NCBI GenBank assembly: GCA_964304625.1
Contig: OZ199838.1
Location: 7,626,001 to 7,690,000, forward strand
Source: Kudoa neothunni
Lineage: Eukaryota > Cnidaria
DNA: 64,000 nucleotides
Direction of reading: 5' to 3'
Shown: positions 23,501-35,439 of the stretch, piece by piece
How positions within the stretch are numbered: position 1 is the stretch's first letter
Layout of the letters: each line of letters begins with the position of its first letter
Notes under the pieces: generated by a model
The model's database searches: none
The model's input: only the letters and a program-made list of their open reading frames with translations
What the model was told of the DNA's origin: nothing
Position numbers and translations under genes: made by a program

Positions 23501-24683
23501 TTAAATGGATATCATTAGGTTACCTTAATAATTAAAAAAATTAACGATCTGCTTTGAATATTTCCATAGAAGATTAATTCACATATAACGACCGACGCAA
23601 TGAGATAACAACCGCATGCTTTATGTAAATCAGTCCCATTGGTATGCTCAATTATAAACATGATTTGACATATGTATAATGTTGAGTCAAATCAATTTTT
23701 AAAAATTAAAACTTAAAGTATAACTTAAACCCTTTAAATTAAAAATTATTTTACTTACCACCAACCAGAACCATGTGCACCAATAATATTTATGACAAGA
23801 TTTATCACGGCAACTACCGAGTTTAGCAAATACCAAAAGTAAGAATTTGGGTCGTCCAACCTATTTAATGTAGTTATTTGTAAAATAACTACATGATGAT
23901 ATACCTAACTGCACGATAAAAAAGGAAGTATTGAATCAAAAATATCAGAAAAACAAAAAGCGGAACAAGAAGTAGGGCCATTAGAAAGTGCATCACTCTG
24001 TTTGGATAGTCAAGAATCAGATATGCGATAACACCAACAAAATTAAGCAACATAAGATCAATATAGGCTAATAATATATTTTAATGTAATGGACAAACCT
24101 CTAAAAAATTTACCAATCATAAAATAATATTGATATTTGACTAAATTTTGATATTCGGGAGCTATTTCTTCAGGAATGTTGAAATAGAAACAAGGTTTTA
24201 CAGGTAACCATGTCCACGATGATGGTATTGGCGGAAAATTTGGAATTCTTTGGCCTAAAATTTCATAATTAAATTATAATTAAAATTATATCAACTGGGA
24301 TTTGGTAGTCTTGTGGCATTAGGTGCAGCCGGTTGTTGTTGTTGTGGTGGCGGTTTTGAGGTATATAAATCCTTTATAAGTACAATTATAAATAGATAAA
24401 AACACAGGAAAGTAAAATTTTTTAACCTTAAACTAATTTTTGTAACAACGAAAAATAATAAATTAAGTAAAAGCAAGTGATTAATTTATACCTCTTTTGT
24501 ATCATATGTTTCATTATTGGTGTTTGGTTCTGGATTGTTGTATCCAAATGTAAGATGAGGTTGGCTTGCTTGAGCTGACTGTTGTGCTTGCACGCGAACT
24601 ATAGCTGGGTCCTATGATTGTGTTTACCAAAAAGTTAGAATATCGAAGCTTATCACCGCAAAAGGATTCGAGGGATCATGCAT
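20571..24683 (-). CDS. SCAMP: Secretory carrier-associated membrane protein (SCAMP)
   Basis: This four-span vesicle membrane protein acts in post-Golgi recycling and exocytosis. Reading leftward the exons are: 24683-24657 (MHDPSNPFA), 24611-24492 (DPAIVRVQAQQSAQ), 24371-24296 (Pro/Gln-rich SKPPPQQQQPAAP), 24254-24114 (NFPPIPSSWTWLPVKPCFYF), 24067-23905 (first two spans, ending LFYRAV), 23860-23759 (third span) and 21035-20909 (GLITMIYSFDN to KFVHTAYQ). Landmarks are the NPF endocytic motif in SNPFADP, the PCFYxxxPEE block before span 1 and YRAVRLDDPNSYF, equivalent to the E-peptide between spans 2 and 3. The last exon (20612-20571, VSMHCNIPKGYFY) is weakly supported. The 2.7-kb intron 21036-23758 holds a pogo element; other introns are 42-120 nt. 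Confidence 0.9.
21387..23167 (-). mobile_element. Degenerate pogo/Tigger element in SCAMP intron
   Basis: It begins CAGTAGGTAACCGATTTTCC at 21387 after TA. It ends in a decayed copy, GGTCAACCACCG then TA, at 23167. On the minus strand, fragments of a pogo transposase can be followed from the N-terminus near 22830 through the DDE block near 22060-21960. All are full of stops. Its orientation matches the host gene, and it accounts for about two thirds of the intron. Confidence 0.8.
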
Positions 24684-25177
24684 TGTTTATATATAAATTT
24701 TAATTAACTTAAGCGAACCTTATACTATTAGGTTGCGTTGATAGTGTGCGCTGTATTTCTCTTAATATTGTCTAGAACAATTAATCTTATATATATATAT
24801 CTATGAATATAAATATATATTGAGTTATTATTTCGATTATATCCGAGCGTGTACTTAGACAAATACGAAGATGCGAAGAATCCTTCGTCCGAAATTCAAT
24901 TCAATTTCATTTAATTATTTTAATTAAGATGATGCCTAAAATATTGTTATCATTTTTAATTAAAATATGGATATGTGATTAATCTATATACATATAAATG
25001 AAATTATTTCTACCCCAGTGTTCGTTTGAAGTAGCTAGCATGTGCCAGAAGAATTTTTTTTAATTTTCCTTTTTTGTACATTTGAAAAGATAATACAATT
25101 GCGAAAATTCTATTCATTTTGGAGTATTCATGTAATCAATATTACTGATGGAAATAAAGAATTTTTTGTTGTCTTAC
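24684..25177. other. SCAMP upstream region
   Basis: No gene seen. The SCAMP promoter must lie here. A TA microsatellite is at 24790-24800. Confidence 0.45.
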
Positions 25178-25181
25178 TTAA

Positions 25182-25250
25182 CTTTCCGAGCGCCTGAAAA
25201 TCGACTTTACACATTCCTTCTTTGGGGTCCAATGGACCTCACATTTTCTT
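25182..25250 (+). repeat. Orphan piggyBac-type terminus
   Basis: TTAA at 25178-25181 is followed by CTTTCCGAGCGCCTGAAAAT. About 40 bases later comes a subterminal palindrome-like GGGGTCCAATGGACC. The same two modules, inverted, form the right end of the piggyBac element at 40.9 kb. No partner end lies nearby, so this is a solo terminus or one end of an element since destroyed. Confidence 0.6.
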
Positions 25251-25624
25251 AGCTTGAATTATGCATAAAAATGAAATAAGTAATTTACCAAACTATGAGA
25301 GAAAACTATCGATAAAATATTGGAAAACGTTACAACTATAACATCGCCGGTTGTTAACGATGATTACAGAAACATTTAAAAGGTTAAATTAGGCATCAAA
25401 TTTAACGAGTTTAGCTTCTTTTTTAATATAAAGGGTTTTAATAAAAAATATATATCATTCTCCATAAAATAAATCTTAAAAATTGTTTCCTTCGTAATTA
25501 ATTTATTAATAATCACACCCGATAATACCCGCAATACATATTGTTCCAAAATACATAAAATGCGAGATACATGGGGTGATCAAAAAGTATCGAGACTTTT
25601 TAAATAAAAAAATATATACAAATA

Positions 25625-27580
25625 CAGTAGGCAATCGATTTTTCGTACTTTTCGGAGCGTGCTCGTTTTGAGAATCATGATGGACGGGGAGTGATTTAAA
25701 TTGTTTTTCATTAAAATTTATCACATTTTCTGTTTAATTTAATATAGTATAAATAATTAAAAATACCCCCGTTTAATTCCATCACTGATATGAGTAAATT
25801 TAATTTTTTTATAGTTTAATTGGCATTCAACATTTATTTCATAACCTTATTTATTTTACTTATAAATTTTCTTTATAATTTCATCTTTGTGATTAAATAA
25901 AAATTCATTCTGTTGTAAAGTTTGAGCTTTTGATTTCGAATTAAATTATTGTAGCTACAAGAAACGATAGTAATGGTTTTTATCTTATCTCGTCAATTTT
26001 GATAATCAATAATGAAAAATTGCTAATAGAAACAAAAAAAAACTGAGACGACTTTATGAATCGCTTTTGTGGAAATAATCAGTTATCTTAGTTTGGTTAA
26101 ATTTTTTTGAACAATACGTTTGACAGCGTACTTTCCAGTTTTATGACCAAGTTGTATTCGTCAATGGCATTACACTTTGCGAAAATTTAAAGTTTTTTAA
26201 TTGATTCTATAATTTCCTTCGAAGAAATATCGTCGATTGATAAATTTGAGAATATATTGACATCATAGTGGTTCTTTCACCCTTATTATTTATGCTGTAT
26301 GTTAACTGAATCTTCATTATCCATACAAAATTATCGTGCTCCTCTAGAATCATCTAGTCAATTTCTGTTAGTTCATGGAGTGTAATTTCATTATTTATAT
26401 CTTTATCGCTAGCAAAAAAAAAATTAGCTTTAAAACAATTTAACATGGTCTTATTGCTAACAGACTCCCACGCTTCTTTAGTTAAAAATATAGATTCCAG
26501 ATAATCTGGGGAAGTTGAGAGAGAGTCAGCATCTGTGAACTCAAAAAATGTTTTATAATGTCTCTTTTATATGCCGTTTTGAACGAATATATAATACACT
26601 GATTTATAGGCTGAAAAACACTTATCGTATTTTGAGGACGAAAAACCATTTTTATATGGCTTAAATCGTTGTGGAAATTAGAAATTGCATCGTCGAATAT
26701 TAAATAATTTTATTGGAATTTATTCAAAAAACTTATTTAAATCAGTTATATATTTTATAAACATATGATCAGTCATTCATGCTTTTTCGCAGCACTCATA
26801 CTTTAGTAGAAGCTTGTTATGCTTTTTTTCTCTTTTTTTATTCGGTTATAGACATTCTCTTTAGTTGTGACATAGCTCTTTCCTAAAACTATGTAAACAT
26901 ATACGAACAAAAATTTTAGCTCTTGTTGCTGATAGTGTAGCGCAGTTTCTTCGATTTTAAAAACACAATCGGGTGAGCAGCCCCTTATTATATCTAAAAA
27001 CATCGAAATCCACTTTTAGTTATTTCGCTGTCAACGATACAAAAATCATCATGATAATTTTGCCATTTTAGATTGAATACTGATTATAACCCCTTAAACT
27101 TAAACCGTCGGTTATTGATGAATCCACACACGAATCATTTGAGCACAATCCTCTCATTTTATTAATCATATTAATAAAGTTAGCTCTATTTTTTGAGCGC
27201 ATCAAATTAATCCACTCAAACTTCTTCGAATCAAGTTCTTTGTTGGTGTTATATTTCAATTTTTTTCGATGAAGCTAGCCCATCTTCATGGGATTTCACT
27301 ATTTCTTCTCTCTTATTAAGAATGCCATCCAATGTTGAAATTGTAAGAAAGTTTAAAATATCGAGCAGTAGTCTTCTCCGCTCCCTTATTAGATAAGTGT
27401 TCAAAAAATTCGATTATTTCAAATTCTTCCTTAATTGTTATGCTTTTTTTAATTCAATTTTAATTTAATATGATATTCTAATATTGAATCTTTACTTTTA
27501 CAGAAACTTTCAGAATAAACGAGAAACAAGAAGTTAAAAAGTACGAAAAACCCGTAGTACGAAAAATCGATTGCCTACTG
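25625..27580 (-). mobile_element. pogo element nested in mariner 3' UTR
   Basis: Termini CAGTAGGCAATCGATTTTTC (25625) and the near-perfect reverse complement ending at 27580 are flanked by TA (25623-25624, 27581-27582). Length is 1956 bp. Minus-strand transposase traces include EEFEIIEFFEHLSNKG and FNIGWHS (about 27440-27310, frameshifted), EWINLMRSK (27219-27193) and scattered later pieces. No intact frame remains. The terminus differs from other pogo copies (GGCAATCG for GGTAACCG), marking a subfamily. Confidence 0.87.
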
Positions 27581-27599
27581 TATATAATGAATTTTTTTA

Positions 27600-29603
27600 G
27601 GCAGTGGCTATTGCAACGGATCCGTTTAACCCGCATGCTCGGACTGTCTATTGCAACGGGAGGAAATAACTCGAAAACTAACATGTCTATAAAAATTTCA
27701 ATTTCGTTTTTATAATAAATGATTTTTTCGCCAAAAAGTTAAACTATTATAAAAGAAATCCAAGATAACAAATTTTCGCATTTTATGGCAATGAATTCAG
27801 AGGTTAAAAATTATTTTTAAGTCCTTAATTAGCGATTTATAATTTATAAATAAAATTATCTTTTCCATAATTCAGATTAATATAAATTGTTTCAAATAAA
27901 AGATCCAAATTCACCGGACTTGCGCATGAATGAAGAAGCACCGCTATATCGCTAAAGACAATAATAATGCACTGTTAACATATCGCGTAAAATGTTAGAT
28001 CTTTTTATTTCGCGATCCTAATTTTCTACATTTTAAATGATCTATCTTTTCGCTATATAAAGATACAAATTAGCTTTATTATACCGCAATTTATCTAGGC
28101 ATTAATAACATGAAGAAAATTTTTGATTTCCATCTATTAATTATTTTATTTATATAGTTAATTGTTTTATTATTTATTCTACTTTCTTTTTCTAGGAAGG
28201 TCAACAACCGTAAGCGCAGCACCTCTAGGACGCCCAACACTCATTACTTTAGATCAGGGGCCGGCAACCCTATTAGGTTGCCGGTCCGGATAATCATGTC
28301 AAACTAGGAGGAAGGCCAGAATATATTTAAATCCAGTAGATGTAATAAATTTTTCACAATACAATTGAAAATTGGATTAGTAAATTTATATTTTGAAATT
28401 TAAAATAATATATTTTTATCTTAACGAGAAAAAGAAACATAACGAACGTGAATGTTCGATACTTTTATGAAGGAATTACTGGTTTTATACAATTTTTAAT
28501 TTCATAATTTACCTGATATTTTTGGTGCTGAATTTAAACGTTTATAGATTCAAATTATTGTTCTAAATCGTAAAGAGCAATAATTAAACGTTTCTATTAG
28601 CTACAATAAAACTAATATCGTACAATCAGTAAAAATAAGTAAGGAATTTACTCGGGGAAAAATTTTAATTTTTTTAAAAGCACTTTTATGTTTCAAAAAA
28701 GGGAATAATACTTAAGTAACATAGTTCACATTGCTATTAAGCTTATGTATATGCTGAAGAGATCGAACTTAAAAGTTGGGGAAATTATATAAGCACCGTC
28801 AACAAAATTAACTTTATCAATGACATCCCTTGTAGGCCGGATGAGGAAAGCTCCTGGGCCAAATTTGGTCCGGGGGACGGTCGTTGCCGAACTCTGTCTT
28901 AAAAGGATCTTGATTTTATTATGATAATCATATCTTGGTTTTTATGTAGAGAATTATTACCCATTACCCTCAAATTATTGCTACGTAACATCGAATCAAG
29001 GAAATGACACATTATTCCTTAAAAACTACCATATCTTTAACAAACAATCTATTTTTAAAGTCCTATATATAGTATAAATAAATCTAACTCGAAATCATAG
29101 ATTCGTGTTCATTTCGTAGATTGAGACAGCTTTAAATACAATGAGTTGTACATTGATACACATTACTCATATTATAAATTCTGAGAAAAAATTTTTTAAT
29201 TAATGTGTTAATAATTCTCCATAATAGCATGTACCGAATCAGAGGGATGTTAACCGACGAAAGAACCAGTACCACTAGTTAACTAAATCTTACGTAATGG
29301 CGCGGACTCCCGAGCGTGGTAATTCATACTATAGAAAGCATACGATTTACATAAAATTTTTGCAATTATGAAAGTTTATTGTCTTAGAAAGCTTTTTTTA
29401 GTGTTCCTACGATCTATCAAATCAAAATGACATTATAAAGTTACTTAATTTTCAATAACAGCCTTGAAAATTCCACCATATTATATTTCCCCCAAAATTT
29501 GAAATTATTTTGAGAAAAAATCATTTATTATAAAAACGAAATTGAAATTTTTATAGACATGTTAGTTTTCGAGTTATTTCCTCCCGTTGCAATAGCCACT
29601 GCC
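27600..29603. mobile_element. Non-autonomous long-TIR element, 8-bp TSD
   Basis: The ends are inverted copies starting GGCAGTGGCTATTGCAACGG: left arm 27600 to about 27733, right arm about 29516-29603. They are flanked by an 8-bp duplication TTTTTTTA (27592-27599 and 29604-29611). The left arm has an extra block of about 40 bp containing a second CTATTGCAACGG. No transposase is coded. An 8-bp TSD fits hAT, P or Merlin; TIRs beginning with GG and over 80 bp long fit Merlin/IS1016 better than hAT. A hAT-like MITE is nested inside. Confidence 0.8.
28255..28896. mobile_element. hAT-like MITE
   Basis: It starts CAGGGGCCGGCAACC at 28255. It ends with the reverse complement of CAGAGTTCGGCAACG at 28896, an imperfect hAT-style pair. 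Flanking octamers CTTTAGAT and TCTTAAAA are only partly alike. There is no coding potential. Both ends are locally GC-rich against an AT-rich interior. Confidence 0.65.
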
Positions 29604-29608
29604 TTTTT

Positions 29609-30620
29609 TTAATCTCCTTCGAAATACTCTCCGTCTGCATCAATACATTTTTTCCAGCGTTGCTTCCACTGAAGGAAGCTTTCTAAAAAATCATTTTTAT
29701 TCAGCGTCTTAAGCTGCTCCATCGCATTCTGTTTTATTTCCTCAATGGAGTGGAATCTCCTTCCTTTAAGTTGGAATTTAATTTTTGGGAATAGGAAAAA
29801 GTCGCATGGAGCAAGATCTAGTGAGCATGGAGGATGTTGTAACTGAGGAACGTTCATCTTGATTAAAAAATTTCGAATTTTTAAAGACTTGTGTGAGAGA
29901 GCATTATCGTGATGTAGTATCCAACGTACCGAGGAATGCATATGGGGTCGTTTACGACGAATAGCATCCCGTAAATTCCGCAAAACTCTGAGGTAATACT
30001 CACTTGTAACTGTACAGGCTTCAGGTGCGTATTTATAATAAATTATCCCCTGGATATCAAAAAATACTGTGAGTAACACTTTAATTTTACTCCGAACTTG
30101 GTGGGTCTTCTTTGGTCTGGGTGACGATGGTGTTTTCCAAATGGAAAATTGAACTTTTGTTTCGGGATCATAACCATACACCCATGTTTCATCACCTGTT
30201 ACAATAAAATTCATGAATTCATCGTCTGCTGATGAGCGTTGAAATAATAAGCCGCAATTCTTTCCGCTCAGACGTGAGCACTCGCGGGACAAATTTGGCG
30301 GCAACTCTTCTCATACGAAGATCATCAGTCAAAATAGCTTGACATGATCCAAAAGATATTCCAATATCATTATAATTTTCCCTAATGGTAAGTCTACGTT
30401 CGGAATCGATCATATCCTTAACATCATTAATCTTTTCATGATTTCTGCTAGTTGAAAGTCGACCAGAACGATCCAAACACTCTATTTCTACCCATGGAAT
30501 TGTCTACAAATGCTTTTTGAATCATTTCATAAGCCTCGGTACTGTTTTTCCCTAGTTTTACACAGAATTTAATATAAATTCTCTGCTCGTGGTTTTCTGA
30601 TATTCTCGCGAGCGACGTCG
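29609..30620 (-). pseudogene. mariner transposase, frameshifted
   Basis: The N-terminal part (about 30620-30240) includes EAYEMIQKAFVDN, SRNHEKINDVKDMIDSERR and RRVAAKFVPRVL. After a frameshift near 30240 the catalytic part runs to 29609: MNFIVTGDETWVYGYDPETK (first D), WILHHDNALSHKS (second D) and LDLAPCDFFLFPKIK (third D). The 34-residue D-D spacing marks the mariner class (DD34D). The third-D motif reads CSLDLAPCD where most mariners have YSPDLAPCD. The catalytic half is a clean 231-codon frame, so inactivation is recent or slight. Confidence 0.92.
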
Positions 30621-30861
30621 GCAGATTTCGCGACTAAAACAACCAGCTGCCATATTTTATTTTATTATTCATTCGTTAAATTGTTGTTGCAAAAATATGC
30701 GAATATATATTTTTTATAACATTCTATTTTTTTAAATATATCTTGGTCGTACGAGGAGATATTTAAAAAGTCTCGATACTTTTTAATCAGCCTATGTATA
30801 TTCAATAAAAATAAATTTTTTCATAATTATGATGTGAAGGTTAAATGTGCTTAATCTAATC

Positions 30862-33800
30862 CAGGGCTTCCCTATTGGGGGTGCGGATAATAGGTTTCCG
30901 TTTACCAAGATCATTAAACGATTATAATTACAAAATATTAAAGTAGTGAAATGTTTGGTATCGAAAATGGTAAGTAAGATATCATCTAAAAAATCTTTAT
31001 GTGAATGAAGCATAATACTAAATTTTTCCCTAATAATTTTATAAATATAAAAATTTCATAAAATCTAAAACTAAGAAATTAAAAACAATGTCCCGACATA
31101 TACATTATGTCAGATCGAAATAAATCGTTTAGGCTCTAATCTTAATTATGACAGTCAAAATGTGTCGACTACATCTCGCTTAATCACGTTGCGTTAACCA
31201 TTTTTTCGTTTTTTGATGAATTTGTATTTACTAGTAAAATAAAAAATCGCATTACAACAATATTAAATTCAGTTTAAATTATTTTATTTATATGTTGAGA
31301 TACCACATTTTGAAATAGTTAATATTGGATTGAAATATCATTCATCAACCCAGTTGAAGATACATTCTTAAATTAATTATTCAATGTGATCTTCAAAGGT
31401 TTTTATTTTCATGATTCAAAAGAAATCTTATCAAATAATATTAAGAATACTGTGGTAGAATTAACAAGTTTTTAAACTTTGGGTGAATACAGAAATTAAC
31501 AAAAATTCAATTCATGATATAAACTTATGCATTAAAACAAATTAAAAATGTACTGTTTATATATACGTTATTCCGAAAAGTACAATATTTAGCTTTTTTT
31601 TATTTTGGAATTTTTACCTACAAAATCAAATCTAAAAAGGTCAAAAAATGTAGTTTCATTTTTTTTCCTAACAAGCATAAATTAATCTGCATAAAAACAG
31701 TTTATAATATAATTTTACAAAAATAATTATAATTTGTTTATGTTTAAACAAAACTCCCCGAAAATATTTATAAATTAAAAAAAATGTTTATACTTACAAT
31801 AAAGGCTTATACACGAGATTTAATTAAATATGACTACTAAAACATTCATAATAAATAAATAGGATTGTAAAAAAAATAAACAAAATTTCGAAGTAAGAAC
31901 GAACATAATGGAGATAACACGTGCTCTAAGTCTCATTTTGTTACAATCTATAAATTTAGAAGTAACCTTTGTGGTGATACTATAGAGTCCATAATTTCTT
32001 GCTTTAAAAAAAAATATGAAAAGAAAAATTTGATTAGTGAAGATGTTCTTTAGATGCCACAATCTTCATTATTACACTGTCAATTAGAGAATAAAATTCC
32101 CCAATCCTGCAAGATTTGCATGCTTTTGTGTAATATTTAATAAGACAAATTTTTTACTTAATCTCGTTAGCTGAATATTGTCACCCACAAATAAACAAAC
32201 AATAAAAAAATCCAATAATAAAACCCTAAATAACTAATGAAGTTATCAATGTTAATTAAATAATAATAGATTGTGAACCAACTTTGGATAATTTGTATAC
32301 TTCCTTAAATCATAAGTGAGGTAACTGATTCAAGAAGAGTAAAATATTTAGTGTAAACATGTTTTCAAATGAAGGATAAATACTAATTATGTCCTTTCCT
32401 ATTTTTAAGCCTAAAGTTTTTTTCAATATGGCAAGCCACCAAAAAGTTAGGAGATGGAACGAAAAATAAGCCAAATCCGGTTTACCAAAAAACTCGTTGA
32501 TGGTGTTGAAAAACCACAATGCGTTTTTTGTAATGTTGTTTATTCAAATTCCAACTTAAAGCCATCAAAGTTGCTTCAACATTTTAAGAACAAACATGGA
32601 GGTAAAACATATATAGGAAACGATATCCAGTCATTAAAAGTGAAAAGAGCGCGCTATGATTTAAAGGGAACACTTCCTAAATTGGGGTTCATTTCCCTAG
32701 ATAAATCCTTGCTTCTCACTTCATTCAAAATAACTTATGAAGTGGCAAAAGAAAAAAAACCTCACAGTATTGCAGAGACGTTGATAAAACCATGCATTTT
32801 GGAGGCAGAAAAGATTGTTTTGGATGAAGAAGCAGCACAAAAACTCAAAGGGATACCACTATCCAACAATGTTATCCGCAATAATATTGATGAGATAAGT
32901 GCTGATATTCTTGATCAAATAGTTTCGGATATCAAAGCATCTCCAATGCAAATTTCACTCCAGCTGGATGAGTCAACAGATGTCGATAATTGTAGTCAGC
33001 TCATCACTTTCGTAAGATATGTGAAATCGACTTCGTTTGAGGAAGACTTTATTTTGCAAGGCGTTGAATACAACAACTACTGTAATGGATATTTTCGAAA
33101 TAGTTAGAGACTTTTTTAACGCCAACGGAATTCCAATCACAACTATTGGATCTATTTGTACCGGTGGAGCACTCGTCATATTAGGAAATAAATAGGGGTT
33201 TGTTACTCATATAATATATCATGTTCCGGAAGTGATAATCACCCATTGTATTTTGCATAGCCAAGCTCTGATGTCAAAAACCTTTCCGATTGGTCCAAAA
33301 TCAACAATGGATTATTGTATCAAAATAATAAATTTCGTACGCGGAAGAGCTTTAAATCACAGACTTTTTAAAGCATTTTGCAATGAAATTAATGAAGAAG
33401 CTTCTGTTCTTATCTACCACACAGAAGTAAGATGGTTGTTTCGAGGACGTGTTTTAAGTCGGTTTTTTGACTTATAATATGAAATCGAGAAATTTTTATT
33501 GGATAAAAAATCGGACCTTGCTAATGTTTTCAAGTTCCATAATTTCTCAATAATGTTGGCATATCTCACTGATATCTTTCAACACTTGAACGAATTAAAT
33601 TATTCGCTTCAAGGACAAGATATAAATATTATAAATGCTTCTGACAAGTTACGAGCATTTCGCAAAAAGTTAACTTTATGGATTGTCAGAATAAAAAATA
33701 AAAAATTTTGTAATTTTCCATTATTGGAGGAAAATATTAAGAATAAAAATGTGAATTCCGAAATGTTGCAAATTGAAATAAAAGGTCATTTGAAAAATTG

Positions 33801-34444
33801 AAAGATTTTTTTTGACGGCTATTTTTCTACTGGCAACTTAAATGAATCTGATAGCTAGATTGTAAATCCATTCGCCTTCCACATAGAAAAAATGGAGAAC
33901 GATGATGACGAAAAAGAAAATTTGATCGAATTGAGATCGTGCTAATCAATGAAACTGTTGTTTGAGTCAAGTTTACTTGAGCACTTCTGGTGTCACGCCC
34001 TAAATAGTTATCCCCGTTTAGCGAAAAAAGCGCAGAAGATTTTAATTCCATTTGCCACTACGTGGTTATGTGAAGGGGGTTTTCCTCCTTTTTTATACAT
34101 AAAAACAAGTATAGAAGCACGTTAAAACCAGAAAATGACTTACGAATAGCATTATCCAACAAAATTCCTCGTTTCGATGTTTTAATTGCCAATAAAAAAC
34201 AGAAAAAAGTCCAAAATGTAACTAATATTTTTTAATTGTTTATTTTACATTTGTATTTTTTTCGCGTTAAATGGTTAAAAAATGTATATTCCTGCTATTG
34301 TTTACAAATTTATCGCGGTTAAAGGAAATATGTGCGCGTTAATCTCATATAATCCGAATTTCAACTAATCTTAAAAATAGGGATGTGGAAATCGCCGATA
34401 CAGTTGCAGGAGGTGTCAAACCCAAAACGAATAGGGAAGCCCTG
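30862..34444 (+). mobile_element. hAT element type B with perfect 8-bp TSD
   Basis: Termini CAGGGCTTCCCTATT at 30862 and its reverse complement ending 34444 are flanked by an exact ATCTAATC duplication (30854-30861 and 34445-34452). Length is 3583 bp. The first 1.5 kb is non-coding, followed by a plus-strand BED-type transposase. The intact TSD suggests a later arrival than hAT type A. Confidence 0.94.
32430..34235 (+). pseudogene. hAT transposase type B (ZBED5/SCAND3-like)
   Basis: It opens MASHQKVRRWNEK then shifts frame into QIRFTKKLVDGVEKPQCVFC, the BED finger (Cys pair CVFC, His pair HFKNKH; 32454-32615). A long intact block to 33107 includes ISLQLDESTDVDNCSQLITF, with the catalytic D region. 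Then follow ITTIGSICTGGALV, VIITHCILHSQALMSK, YHTEVRWLFRGRVLSRFF and the C-terminal FATTWLCEGGFSSFF and LRIALSNKIPRFDVLI. Breaks lie at 32475, 33107, 33195, 33474 and 33799. The overall order matches ZBED5/SCAND3-type hATs end to end. Confidence 0.9.
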
Positions 34445-35155
34445 ATCTAATCGATCCTTGATTTTAATTTGATGAAACAAACTATTTAGACAACGTTGTG
34501 ATAATACTAATGCTGTTTGTCAACAAAAATTAAAAATAATAATAAATGCAATTCATTCCTCCATTTCTTTTAAATCAAGACTATCAAAACTTTTTTTATT
34601 TTTACCATAAGTTTCGGACGATTTTACATGGAGAAACACAGAAAACATTCGTAATGAATTATTATATCTTAAGGAAGCGTTGCGTAACCAATAAATTATT
34701 TTCTATACTCAAGAGAAGTAGGAGTAAGAGTTAGTAATCAAGATAAATTAAATATAACTAAAAGTTTTTATCATAATTAATAGTTGGATTCTTCATTACC
34801 AAAAATCTTATTTAAAGAGGACAAAAGTTTTAGGTTAAAATAATTGAGGGTCTTAGTTTTTCTGTTTTCCAATTCGATATTATGAAAGAATATCGTATTA
34901 TATCCACTTTATCTTTCAAACAACGAAACTGCTTAGTTCTCTTCAAATGCCCACGAGTCGTAAATTTGAGCTGAATCTTATTTTCAGCGAGTTAAAACAA
35001 AAACTAAGATTTTAATAATTTATTTTAATTGTTATGTTTTTATTCGAATTATTTTGGTTAGTAACAGGATTGTGTAAGTTATTAAATCATGACAAGTGCC
35101 CGCGAGCCATCACCTACTGTATATTAAAAGTTTCAAAAATAAGGAGTGTATTTAA
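34445..35155. other. Spacer with a solo pogo terminus
   Basis: No gene seen. At 35109-35121 the sequence ATCACCTACTGTA is a pogo-type right terminus with its TA, but I found no matching left end in the preceding kilobase. Confidence 0.5.
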
Positions 35156-35439
35156 ACTTCCGAGTGCTTTTGGGGTCTATTAGACCCCAGGCCCATATCA
35201 AAGATTAGTTTTTGCCCCTTCCAATCAAATTAATTTTCTAAAACTCGGTCTCTTCTTATAATATTTCTTACACTGTATGCCTGCCAAGTAATTTTTGAAT
35301 TAACATTAATAAATGAAAAATAAAATAAAAATTATACACTTGCCAGCGAGTTTGTGCGATTATACACGAACCGGGATTATTACGGAAATTTGTCTTCATG
35401 GGGGCCTTTAACTAAATATGTTCTACCAATTATAATTCC

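Larger units (their letters stand above)
25570..30796 (-). mobile_element. mariner element expanded by nested insertions
   Basis: Terminal inverted repeats of about 36 bp (CATGGGGTGATCAAAAAGTA at 25570; the reverse complement of CATAGGCTGATTAAAAAGTA ending 30796) are flanked by TA. Removing the pogo element (25625-27580) and the long-TIR element (27600-29603, with one 8-bp TSD) leaves about 1.26 kb, the usual mariner length. The transposase is on the minus strand. Confidence 0.92.

Noticed and set aside
28255-28290. GGCCGGCAACC...GGTTGCCGG hairpin as a stand-alone RNA gene or terminator
   Set aside because: It is explained better as the end of a hAT-like MITE whose mate is at 28896.
35109-35121. 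Complete pogo element upstream of the piggyBac
   Set aside because: Only one terminus is present; no left end or transposase trace was found, so it is noted only as a solo terminus.
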